Program-made: the position numbers and the translations under genes
NCBI RefSeq assembly: GCF_937616625.2
Contig: NC_065576.1
Location: forward strand, 49,906,128-49,970,127
Reading direction: 5' to 3'
Length of the DNA stretch: 64,000 bases
Source: Mercurialis annua
Lineage: Eukaryota; Streptophyta; Magnoliopsida; Malpighiales; Euphorbiaceae
Shown: positions 30,331 to 41,799 of the stretch, one piece after another
Layout of the letters: each line of letters opens with the position of its first letter
Position numbering within the stretch: position 1 is the first letter of the stretch
Notes under the pieces: model-generated
What the model was told of the DNA's origin: nothing
Database searches by the model: none
Seen by the model: only the letters and a program-made list of their open reading frames with translations

Positions 30331-33300
30331 GGTGATGCAGACAATAAGAATATTCAATTTATTTGGTAATCATACTATTTTATGTAAATGTTTTAATAGT
30401 CCGAAGTTGGCTAGAAAAACGGTTTTTGAAAAGTCGAGTTTCACTAGAAATTTTGTCAGCTCGATAATTTATCGGTTATTCAGACAACATTTTGAGTGGA
30501 GATTAATTATAATCATAGGAAAAGTTATTGAAAAAATTAATCATCATTTATCCCGATAATTAATTTATTTTAGCTAATTAAATAACATTCGGAAAATCTT
30601 ATTTAACGTACGTAAACTATTATCATATGTTCTTTTCATTTGAAGATAGAAAATTAAAACCCTGTTCTCTTGGCTGTTTTTGGGGCTGTTCTGCACTCTC
30701 CAAAACAACTTAGAAAAGGATGTTTGGGTGCGTTTTTTGACCCCTGTGCGAACCGGATGAAGTTCGAACGTCAATGGAAGTTTTAGAAAGTGTTGTAGAC
30801 AATAAGAATGTTCTATTAACTTGGCAATCAAACTGTTTTAAGTAAGCGTTTTGATAGCCCGAAGTTGTCTAGAAAAAGAATTTTTGAAAAGTTGATTTTA
30901 ACTACGAATTTTATTATCTCGATATTTTATCAATTATTCGGAAAACGTTTGTAGTTCAGATTAATTATAATAATAGGAAAAGTGATTTAATAAATTAATT
31001 ATCGTTTTATCCCTGTAATTAATTTATTTTAGCTAATTTGGATAACTAGTTAAATAATATTCGGACAATGTTATTGAATGTACGGAAAATGTTATCATAT
31101 CTTCATTTCATTAAAAAACAGAAAATTAAAACTCTGCTCGCTTGGCCGTTTCTGGGATTGTTTTGCCGTCCCCAAATCAGCTCAGGGAGGGCCGTTTTTG
31201 GGTGCGTTTTTGACCCCCTGCGCGTACTGGATGAAGTTCGAACCTAAACGGATGTATTAGAAGCTTTTGTCGACAATAAGAATATTCAATTTATTTGGTA
31301 ATCAGACTGTGTTAAGTAAAAGTTTTGATACCCTGAAGTTGGCTACAAAATGCGGTTTTTGAAAAGTTGAGTTTCATTAGGAATTTTGTTAGCTCGATAA
31401 CTTATCGGTTATTCAGACAACATTTTGAGTTAAGATTAATTATAATCATAGGAAAAGTGATTTAATAAATTAATTATCGTTTTATCCCGATAATTAACTT
31501 ATTTTAACTAATTTGGATAGCTAGTTAAATAACTTTCAGAAAATGTAATTCAGTGTACGGAAAATGTTACCATATTTTACTTTCATTTGAAGACATTAAA
31601 TTAAAACCTTGCTCGCTTGGCCGTTTTTAGGCTGTTTGGAGTCCCCAAATAAGCTCCGGGAGGGAAGTTTGAGTGCGTTTTTGACCCCCTGCGCGTACGA
31701 GATAAAATTCGAACCTAAACGGAAGATTTAGACGGTGTTACAGACAATAACAATGTTCAATTAGTTTGGTAATCAGACTGTTTTAAGTAAGCATTTTGAT
31801 AGCCCGAAGTTGGCTAGAAAAGGGATTTTTGAAAAGTTGAGTTTAACTAAAAAATTTTTTTGCTCGATAATTTATCGGTTATTCGGATAACTTTTAGCTT
31901 AGGGAGGGGAGTTTGGGTTCGTTTTATGACCCCCCCTGCTCCTATCAGATGAAGTTCGAACCTAAATGAAAGTTTTTAAACGGTGTTGCAGACAATAAGA
32001 ATGTTAATTAGTTTGGTAATCGGATTGTTTTAAGTACGCGTTTTGATCGCCCGAAGTTGGTTAGAAAAGCAATTTTTAAAAAGTTGAGCTTAACTAGGAA
32101 TTTTGTTAGATCGATAATTTATTGGTTATTCGGACAACGTTTTGAGTTGAGATTAATTATAATCATAGGAAAAATGATTTCAAAAAATTAATTATCGTTT
32201 TATCCCGATAATTAATTTATTTTAGCTAATTTGCATAGCTAGTTAAATAACATTCGAAAATGTTATTCAACGTAGGAAAATGTTTTTTGGGCCTTTTCTG
32301 CATTCTCCAAGGAAGGGGAATTTGGGTGCTTTTTTGACCTCCTGCGCCTATCGCATGAAGTTCGAACCTAAACGGAAGTTTTAAATGGTGTTGTAGACAA
32401 TAAGAATGTCCTAATAGTTTGGTAATCAGACTTTTTTAGTTGTAAGCGTTTTGATAGCCCGAAGTTGGCTAGAAAAACGATTTTTGAAAAATGAGTTTAA
32501 CTAGAAATTTTTTTAGCTCGATAATCTATCGGTTATTCGGACAACATTTTTAGTTTAGATTAATTTTAATCATAAGAAAAGTGATATAATAAATTAATTA
32601 TCGTTTTATCCTGATAATTAATTTATTTTAGCTAATTTGGATAGCTAGTTAAATAACATTCGGAAAATGTTATTGAATGTATGAAAAATGTTATCATATT
32701 TTCATTTCATTTGAAGGCATAAAATTCAAACCATGCTCGTTTGGCCGTTTTGGGCTGTTCCGCTGTTCCCACATCAACTCAGGGAGGGGAGTTTGGGTGC
32801 GTTTTTTGAACCCTTCGCGTACCAGATGAAGTTTGAACCTTAGCGAAGGTGTTACAGACAATAAGAATGTTCATTTAGTTTGGTAATCAGACTGTTTTAA
32901 GTAAGCGTTTTGATAGCCCGAAGTTGGCTAGAATAGAGATTTTTTAAAAGTTGACTTTAATTAGGAATTTTGTTAGCTCGATAATTTATAGGTTATTTGG
33001 AAAACATTTTGAGTTGGGATTAATTATAATCATAGGAAAAGATATTTAATAAATTAATTATCGTTTTATCCCGATAATTAATTTATTTTAGCTAATTTGG
33101 GTAGCTAATTAAATAATATTCGGAAAATATTATTTAACGTACGTAAAATGTTATCATATCTTCATTTCCTTTGAAGACAGAAAATTAAAACCCTGCGCGC
33201 TTGGCTTTTTTTGGGGTTGTTCTGCAGTCCCCAAAAAAGCTCAGGGAAGGATGTTTAGGTGCGCTTTTTGACCCCCTACGTGTACCAGATGAAATTGAAA

Positions 33301-33764
33301 CCTCAACAGAAGTTTCAGACGGAGATGCAGACAATAAGAATGTTCAATTTGTTTGGTAATCAACCTGTTTTAAGTACGCGTTTTGATAGCCAAAAGTTGG
33401 CTGTAAAAGGGGTTTATTAAAATTCGAATTTAACTAGAAATTTTGTTAGCTCGATAATTTATTGGTTATTCGGACAACATTTTTAGTTGAGATTAATTAT
33501 AATCATAGGAAAATTGATTTAATAAATTAATTATCGTTTTATCCCGATAATTAATTTATTTTAGCTAATCTTTTAAAATTCGGAAACTGCTATTTAATGT
33601 ACGGAAACAGTTATCATATCTTTATTTTATTTGAAGACAGAAAATTAAATCCCTGCTCGCTTGGCTGTTTTTAGGAATGTTCTGCAGTCCCCAAAAAAGG
33701 AAGGATGTTTGGGTGCGTTTTTTGACCCCTACGCGCACCAGATGAAATTCAAACCTAAATGGAA
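30331..33764. repeat. Satellite DNA, long monomer type
   Basis: About 3.4 kb of satellite that first parallels 4213-4360 plus 16889-18300, then at about 31890 jumps to sequence parallel to 24480-25490, then from about 32890 parallels 25490-26370. It therefore contains a deletion of roughly two monomers relative to the first higher-order copy. It stops abruptly at 33764 against the LTR fragment without a recognisable target duplication. No gene. Confidence 0.88.
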
Positions 33765-35250
33765 TGTCACGACCCAATTTCGTGAATCGTGACCGGCGCT
33801 AGGGTATGGGTATGGTTGTACCAAAACCCGTAGCAAGCCTCGCGGAAATCAAATAAACATTTAAACCTGCAGAAAACTGCTCGGGGGCAACCGAGACTCC
33901 AACCTAAGTCTAGCAATTTATAATACAATTCTAATATAAATAATTTAAGTATCTGAAATATTCCACAGCATGCCTTAAATATAATAATAAAATATTCCAT
34001 TGTAAAACATGCTAATAATAAATAATCGGTCTATCGACAATCCCAATTCAATAACAAATGTAATATATAAACTAGTTCTACTGCGGTCTAAGAGTTTGAA
34101 AACAGAAACTAGTTTAATAACATAAAAACCTCTGAGGAATCAAAAGAATCGGAGTGGACCAGTTTTCAAATCATAAACCTGGAAAATTTGGGAAAACAAC
34201 GGGGTCAGATATACTGAGATGAGTTCGCAATACTATTTACATTTATTAAGTTTAAAACCCTTAAATCAAAACAGTTTATACTAATATAGTATGATTATGG
34301 AAAAACAGTATTGAAATGATCCCAGCGTAAGTATGACATAGCATACTGATAAACCCAGAGTGGACGGGAACAAATCCTCGTCATAAATATATATACCAGC
34401 GTAAGCAAGACTTTAGTCTGCCGTTTCCCAGAGTACTCATCGGTGTAGACAGTCTCGATACAAGCCTATCGAGTAGCTCGTTTCAATCCAGTTCCATAAT
34501 CCGTAAAAACAGTTCACAAACATTTATATTATTAAAATATGATGCGGTACTCAATAAAGCGGTAAATAGCACTACAAACTCACTGCTTGCTTATCCACGT
34601 GAAATTTTGGCAAACAGCTAACCATGGTTCGACTCCGAAGCGCGAGTAGTCGAAGAGTCTAAAAATAAATCATGCGTTAAAATCGCTCCAACCCCAAACT
34701 CTAAGAATACTAGACACCAAGTAGGACTAGCACAAATAATAATCCAGATAGAAACACAGAGAAACACAATCTCACTAAAATTATAATGCCGTAAATAATT
34801 CAAGACTATTGAGTTCGCACTTAAATCTAATCCGAAAATATTATTAAAATAATATTTAATTGATAAATAAAATCAATTCCTCAAATAGTGAGTTAGCCGA
34901 GTTATTTTCAGAACTACCAAGCTAAACCCATATTTCGGGGACCCAAGTCCAAACCGACCCAACTGATATTCCAGAATTATAAACCACAGTTTATAATTAA
35001 TATTAAATAAAATATTAATTAATATCAAAATAGAACTCAATAGCTTGAAACCCAAGTAATTAAATATTACCGGAAAATATCTCAAATAATTAATTAACTA
35101 AATAAATCAAAAATATAAATTTAATTCCGAAGGCATTTTAAGCCAAAAACATCAATTTAACAATTAAATAATAATTAATAATAATTATTAATTTAATTTT
35201 TAAATAACACGAATACTTTTTTTAAGGTTTTAAAATAATATCCAACCTCA
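33765..35250 (-). mobile_element. Truncated LTR (3' part), chromovirus-type subgroup A, minus strand
   Basis: Plus-strand TGTCACGACCCAATTTCGTG marks the LTR 3' end. Blocks shared with 26836-28210 appear in the same order: ACTGCGGTCTAAGAGTT, AACAACGGGGTCAGAT, AAACTCACTGCTTGCT, GTTAGCCGAGTTATT. Similarity fades by about 35050. At about 35250 the sequence joins RNase H coding sequence, so the 5' part of the LTR and all of integrase are missing. The inner junction is approximate. Confidence 0.75.
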
Positions 35251-36755
35251 AAAATATGGGCCAAACTGCCCGAAGATTTGCGACTCAACGCATCGGCTAC
35301 CACATTAGCGTTACCCGGATGGTACTGAATAGTACAGTCGTAGTCTTTCAGTAAGTCCAACCATCTTCGCTGCCTCAGATTTAACTCACGCTGATCAAAG
35401 ATGTACTTGGGACTCTTATGATCAGTAAAGATCTCGCAAGTCGCACCGTACAAATAGTGCCTCCAAATCTTGAGAGCAAAGACCACAGCTGCTAACTCCA
35501 GATCATGAATAGGATAATTCACCTCATGTTTCTTCAGTTGGCGAGAAGCATAGGCAATCACCTTACCATGTTGCATCAGAACGCAACCCAAACCGACACG
35601 AGAAGCATCACAATACACAGTGAACCCCTCGATGCCAGATGGCAAAGCCAACACAGGAGCTGTAGTCAGAATCTCTTTGAGTTTCTCAAAGCTCGCCTCG
35701 CACTTGTCAGTCCACTCAAACTTAACAGCCTTCTGTGTCAGTTTAGTCACCGGTGCAGAAATTCTGGAGAAATCCTGCACGAACCGACGATAGTAGCCAG
35801 CTAACCCTAGAAAACTTCTGATCTTGGTAACTGACCTCGGCCTCTGCCAATCCATAACCGCCTCAATCTTCGTCGGATCAACCTTGATCCCATCCTTTGA
35901 CACCACGTGTCCTAAGAATGTAACTTGATCCAGCCAGAATTCGCACTTCGAGAACTTAGCATACAACTGATGCTCACGCAAAGTCTGCAGTATCGTTCTC
36001 AAGTGGAAAGTATGCTCCTCCTCACTCCGAGAATAAATCAGTATGTCATCAATAAACACAATAACGAACTGATCCAGAAACGGCTTGAATACTCAGTTCA
36101 TCATATCCATAAATGCTGCTGGTGCGTTAGTTAACACAAAAGACATGACCAGAAACTCGAAATGCCCATACCGCGTTCTAAAAGCAGTCTTAGGCACATC
36201 GACATCTCGAATCCGAAGTTGATGATACCCGGATCTCAAGTCAATCTTCGAAAAGCATTTAGCACCCTCCAACTGGTCGAACAAATCATCAATGCGAGGA
36301 AGAGGATATCGGTTCTTGATAGTAACCTTGTTCAGCTGTCTGTAGTCAATACACAGCTGAAATGACCCATCCTTCTTCTTGACAAACAACACAGGAGCAC
36401 CCCACGGAGAAGTACTCCGTCTGATAAAACCACTATCAAGCAATTCCTGTAACTGTTCCTTCAGCTCTTTCAGCTCTGCAGGAGCCATCCGATACGGAGG
36501 TATCGAAATAGGAGCTGTTCCAGGAGCAACATCGATACAGAACTCAATGTCACGATCCGGTGGTAATCCAGGCAACTCCTCTGGAAACACATCAGTGAAC
36601 TCATTCACTATCGGGACACTATGAACATCACCAATGTCACCCTCTAAATCACGAACCACTGCTAAGAAAGCCTGGCAACCCTTGCCCATCATACGCTTGG
36701 CCTTGATCGCCGAAATTAGATTCTTAGGCGCATCCGCCTTCTCTCCTTGGAAAGA
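35193..36755 (-). pseudogene. Broken chromovirus reverse transcriptase / RNase H
   Basis: Read on the minus strand it encodes a Ty3/gypsy RT and RNase H of the chromovirus (Tekay-like) kind. RT begins in the frame opening near 36755 ([17 protein letters not shown]), with [32 protein letters not shown] and catalytic FIDD (near 36045-36056). RNase H follows with YCDAS, HDLEL and FTDHKS, then [15 protein letters not shown]. The frame is broken by a TGA (36093-36095) right after FMDMMN where family members normally have Arg, and it is shifted relative to the upstream protease near 36740-36770. Integrase and chromodomain are absent because the sequence runs into an LTR fragment at about 35250. It cannot be a working polymerase gene. 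[10 protein letters not shown] replaces the usual MSFGLTNAPA. Lineage is judged from motifs, not from a tree. Confidence 0.88.
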
Positions 36756-37262
36756 AAAGGCATATCACCAGGAATCCCAAACAATACCGACTTCCCTTGA
36801 CAGCCGATAGAAGCAAAATGGCGTGAAAGCCAATCCATCCCCAAGATGACATCAAAAGATAACACGTCAAGCATAATCAAATCAGCACTAAGATCCCTAC
36901 CATGTATAACCACAGAACAAGACGGATAGACCACGTCCACCACAACAGAATCAGACAAAGTCGTAGATACAGATAAAGGCTCTAACAACCTAGATGGTGT
37001 CACACCCAATTTAGCAGCAAAACTCGAAGAAACAAAAGAGTATGTTGCACCTGCATCAAATAAGACCAAGGCATCTACAAATGAAATGGGAATAGTACCT
37101 TGCACCACGGCGTTTGATGCACGAGCATCCTGAGGAGTCAGAGCAAATACTCTGGCCTGACCCTGTCCCTGCTGCGGTACCTGAGAAGAACTGTAACTAC
37201 CCGAGCCTCTACCACCATTTCCACGGCCACCAAAACAGTTGGTCCAGTTACCTCTGCTAAGA
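36716..37262 (-). pseudogene. Broken chromovirus gag C-terminus and aspartic protease
   Basis: Minus-strand continuation of the same element. A Gly/Gln-rich gag tail (GGRGNGGRGSGS, QGQGQARVFALTPQDA) leads into an aspartic protease with LFDAGATYSFVS and VILGMDWLSRH. The active-site triad reads DAGA rather than the DSGA or DTGA usual in this family, which may itself be a defect. Only the last part of gag remains: at 37262 the coding pattern stops abruptly (CAGTTACCTCTGCTAAGATG), so the upstream gag, leader and 5' LTR are absent. The frame is lost towards RT by a 1-nt shift. Adjacent RT on the same strand shows that this was once one polyprotein. Confidence 0.82.
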
Positions 37263-40200
37263 TGCGTTTGTTAGTTAAGTAACCTAGGAACTACTGCAGC
37301 TATAGAGTTGAGGTTTGTCTGATCCAAGTCGTCTGCGTGATGTGCTTTGTGATAAGCACGATAAAATGATTTGTGAAATACTTATTTGTTTCTTGTGACA
37401 CGTATATACGAGATATATACGTATATGTTGTTTCAATGAGAGAGGCATACATGATATGCTTTTTGAAATGAAGTTTCTATGTGAGGTATTGCCTCCTATG
37501 AATAGAAAATAATTGACATGATTGTGATTTGATGTCATATATATGTGTGCTTAGCATCAGATAACGTGAGAAATGTTTTAGGATTCGATCGATCGAAATT
37601 TCAGAAAGAGTGTGAATAAGGAATGCAAAGTTATAGAAGTGGGAGAAACTTGCCGGAGACATAGTTTTAAGGTCTAGAGAACTTACAAAACGTAAAATTT
37701 ATAACTTGTTGAAGTTATTTGTTTAACGATTCTGAAAGCATAATTGTGCCTAGACCCGTAATAGTCATTGATAATTGCCACGACATCAATAGAAAATGCA
37801 TCACTACATACATCAATAGATACATCAATAGGACATGCATCATATACATTATGTTCAGACGAAGAGGTGAGATGTGGCAACTCTTTGGGGATGAGAGACG
37901 TCATCACACTAGTGCACAATTTGCTAAGATTTAAATGAAATTTTCAAATAAGTCGTTTTATTTGAAAGAGTTTTCAAGAAGTTTTGTTTTTATATAAGTA
38001 TACCTAGACCAGAACTCTGTGACAGAAGTGAAGTGCTCGCGAGCAAGCTGCGATAAAGGACACGAGAAGATCGAATACGTATAATTGCGAGAATATATAA
38101 GTTATACTTCTAGGATTTGAATTTAGCCTTGATTAAACAGGCTAGTAGACGATTAGAATAATAAATGTGTTCGGATAATAATTCATATCCGATTAACAAT
38201 GAGTTAGAACATGAATGTTATGTTTTAATACTTTTAATGCTTGATTAAGTCCATGTGAGCGGAATGCTCGCAAGACTTAAGTTACAATATGTAATCAAGG
38301 AAATCTAGGGAACACTGATTTTCTTGAATCTGGTCAACATAGATGCTTATAGTTACGATAGTAATATGCGTATAACATATACAACGTGAGTATATGTTTT
38401 CATAATTTGCTAAGTCTACAATGAATTAGAACAAGCACAAGACTTGCAATAAGAGGCGTAATCATAGAAGGCCGAAAAGAAGGAGATGCTCCTAAAGTCC
38501 AACGTACGTGGACAACGATTAGTTGTGATGATTAGTAAGTGTTATATTTTAAGGAATTTATCAGTATTCCTTTATATAATCGCTATACTATCAACAAAGA
38601 ACTGCGCAAACGTGTGCTGTTGCACAGTAAGTATATGAGGCGCGAGAAGAAGATCAAGGTAACAAAAGCAAACACAACCTAGTCCAATTGGCCAGTAAAG
38701 GCCATAAACGAGATGAAGGTGAATGGGAACCTAGTAAGATAAAGTGGGATTATCCAGGCATCGGGAGTGCCGCAGTAATCCAACGTCGTTATGAATCGGC
38801 TAGCCCTAAAAGCAACTGATATAAGGAATTGTGTGCCAATAATAGGACGATGGATACAAAGACAGTATTAACGTGAAGAAAGGAACACATATAGAGGTTT
38901 GGTAATGGTGTACATAAGTCAGACAAAAAGAGTTTGTCGGATCAAGCGGTACGCTAGATCCTCTTGGAGAAGTAAAGTAAGATGCTCGTACACATCGAGC
39001 GGATGAAGAACAAACAATATTATCGAATTAGGGTGTTGATGAAAGGTTCAACCCATGGTCAGCTTCGACAAGAAATTAAAGCAGTGATAGACCAGATAAT
39101 ATGAACTAAATTGTGATCCGACTTGGGAAATTATGTCTATCATTAGTTCCGGTTAAGAATAATCGGGAAAGATCAAGGTACTTAGATCAGAAGATATAAT
39201 GAAAATGAGTAATTAAAGTATATGATATGAAAGATCAAGACATGAATAACAAGAACTGCAATCGCGGTGGATTAAGAGTTGAAACTTCCACCTCAAGGTT
39301 TCAATTATGAAGCGAAATAGTAGGATGTGAAAGGTACAAATGTAATGGATGCTTGTGAAGTGCTAGACCTTAAACTTCGAATTAGATCAAATAAGAAGTA
39401 ATGTGATTGATATAGAAGATTGATGATGATCCTTAAAGGATTAAGATGTGTTAGACACGATCAAACCTGTTTGATATATTCCCAGAAGAAGATCCTCAGG
39501 GAGAGGGCTTCGAGGAAGAAGAGTTATCAAATGAGTCCGATATCGAGGAGTACCGGAATGACCATTGCTAGTCCAGTGTATAGAAATATCGCAATCTAAG
39601 GGAGGATGCAGAGATAGCCAATGGTCAAGCATAAATGGCCTTGAAGCAGGCTGGGAAGCAAATGTGCTCTTTTTCATGAGAAATGCTACCAGTGGGTCCA
39701 CTAACTTTCTGCGTATGGTTCGAGGGAATGTGAAAGGTACATGACGTGTATGATAAAGTAATCAGAGATAAGGAAACTACAGATAACCTGCGTATGACGC
39801 AAGGAACTCGATAAGAATGATCGAAGAAGAAGAAAAAGAGAAAAGTCAGGCGGCGAGTTGACAAGGAGATTAGAGAAATGGAAATCTATGTAGTCGCGGG
39901 CACATAGAAACAAAGAAAGACAAAGAGGACAGAGACATAGGATCAAATCCACTGACAATTAAGATGTCAGTAAAAGTATAATAGTACAATATGTAGGTAA
40001 TCGAGAACGCACTAATTCAGGCAAAAAGGGACTACAACCCATTGTTTAATTGGAGATCGACGTTCAGAGGGCTGAAACAAGAAATATGAGATATGCGGGA
40101 CGCGATAGAGATGATATCAGCATAGGATCGACTTTACAGACGGCCATGATAATAGTACAAATACGATAAGACGATACGTATACAATTATGAGCACACTAC

Positions 40201-41786
40201 ATCGGGAAATTCAGATAAAGAAGGCCACAACTCTCTATTAATGATCGATGTTGTGGATATTAAAAGCAAGTAGTACATGAGGTGCAAAATGCACTGAGGA
40301 GGAAAGCAAAGAATGCAATAGAAGATAATCAAGAAACACGATAAGAGCGTGAATAAGGAACGCAAGAGGAATACCATAGGATCATAGCATTTAGACTATT
40401 AATCCTATTGGTTGACTAAGGACAAGAAGTTAAAGAAAAATTAAGAAAAAATACATCTACGATGTGGATAAAAGTAGAAATAACAAGTGGAATAGCAAGA
40501 TCGTAGATAGTAATGAGAAATAAACTTAACGCTGCATGATAGTAAAGAGAAATGAGTTGGAAGCTAAGAGCCAAACTAAGATTGAGAATTGGAAGAAGAT
40601 ACAGCTAAGAAAGAATTGGATTATGGTGATAAATACTAAAAGCATCTTTAAATGTCAAGAAGACGACAGAGAAAAAGAAAAGCGTAAATGAAGCGAGTAG
40701 GGATGATGAATATAAAGATTAAACATGAAGCAAGTGACGACATTATCAGAAGACATTTTGATGTAAGTATTAGTTGAAAGAGGATTAAGATCCTCAATTA
40801 AGGTTTATAAGCAAAGAAAGCTTACCTGAGTATTGGTCACACACTGTCTTATTAAAATAAGAAGTTAGCGACCAATATGAGAATCATATCTGATTGAAAA
40901 CCAGATTGATAAAACAGATTAATGTAAAGTAAGAAGGAATAAGAAGTTTCAAGAATAGCGCGCTACGCTAAAGGAAAGGAAGTAGGTCAATAAACATACG
41001 TGGTATATTGACACAAAAAGTAAATGAGCTTTACAAGGAAAATAAATAAAGACCTTATAAGGATATGTTATGGGAATTCACCTCATGAATAACCAAGATA
41101 AGTGAAAATAAGGGAAGAAACAGTGATACAAAGAGGATGACGGATAATGAAATAAGTTCCTAGCACTACGATGAATAACAACTGGATGACATCAACATTA
41201 ATACAAAAGCAACTACGTAAGTAGAGAAGCATGAGCTAATTGAGTATTCACATTACTCAACAAGGAACAATGGTAGGATTCGATGTATTGAACAAAAGTA
41301 TATAATCCAGAGCAAAGAGTCTTAAGCACATATGTATAAGACTAATATTATTATAAAGCAAGATGTTTGAGATCAAGATTAAGTCGTAATAACGACTGAA
41401 TAAATGAGACTGAATAGTGCGAACTAAGGAGTTGTCCACATCATGTCGATGATGAATAAGAAAAACCTAAGAACCAGGACAATCATCTTTAGCATAGGAC
41501 GAACTACCATTGAACATTAGTAAGGAACTGAAAGTTCAATTAGGAATACAAAGTTCATAGTAATAGATATCAGATAAAGAGCATATGAAATAATTATGTA
41601 TCCAAGATACAAGAGAAGAAGGTTACATGAAGGTCGTCAATGACAACTGACATTAATGTACAAGAAGTACAGAACTGGAATAATAACTCCACGCGCCAAC
41701 ATGTATAGTCAGGTATACGGCATAATTATGTATGTGGATTAAAATAAGTAAGAAGAGTATATGAAAATTCGAGGACGAATTTTTAT
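37263..41786 (+). other. ORF-poor, A-rich internal region of a decayed plus-strand LTR element
   Basis: About 4.5 kb without a recognisable protein. By eye the plus strand is strongly A-rich and purine-biased from about 38040, while 37263-38040 is more T-rich and has short ACATCAATAG-type repeats (37785-37830). The right end encodes FEDEFL-stop (41768-41788), typical of the last codons of chromovirus pol, directly before the polypurine tract and LTR. That makes this the internal region of the element whose 3' LTR is 41800-44219, either heavily mutated or of a large non-coding (LARD-like) type. An acidic run (EEDPQGEGFEEEE, near 39484-39525) may be a coding remnant. No primer site or 5' LTR was found. 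Scattered ORFs of 60-90 residues, mostly antisense, are not credible genes. Confidence 0.6.
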
Positions 41787-41799
41787 AAGGGGGGAAGAA
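41787..41799 (+). other. Polypurine tract
   Basis: AAGGGGGGAAGAA immediately precedes the LTR TG at 41800. Classical plus-strand primer; shows that the LTR to its right is a 3' LTR with internal sequence to the left. Confidence 0.9.

Noticed and set aside
37263..41786. Several antisense frames of 60-86 residues (for example 39441-39958) as genes.
   Set aside because: They overlap one another in different frames, are low in complexity (poly-Ser/Leu/Phe) because the opposite strand is A/G-rich, and match no family I recognise.
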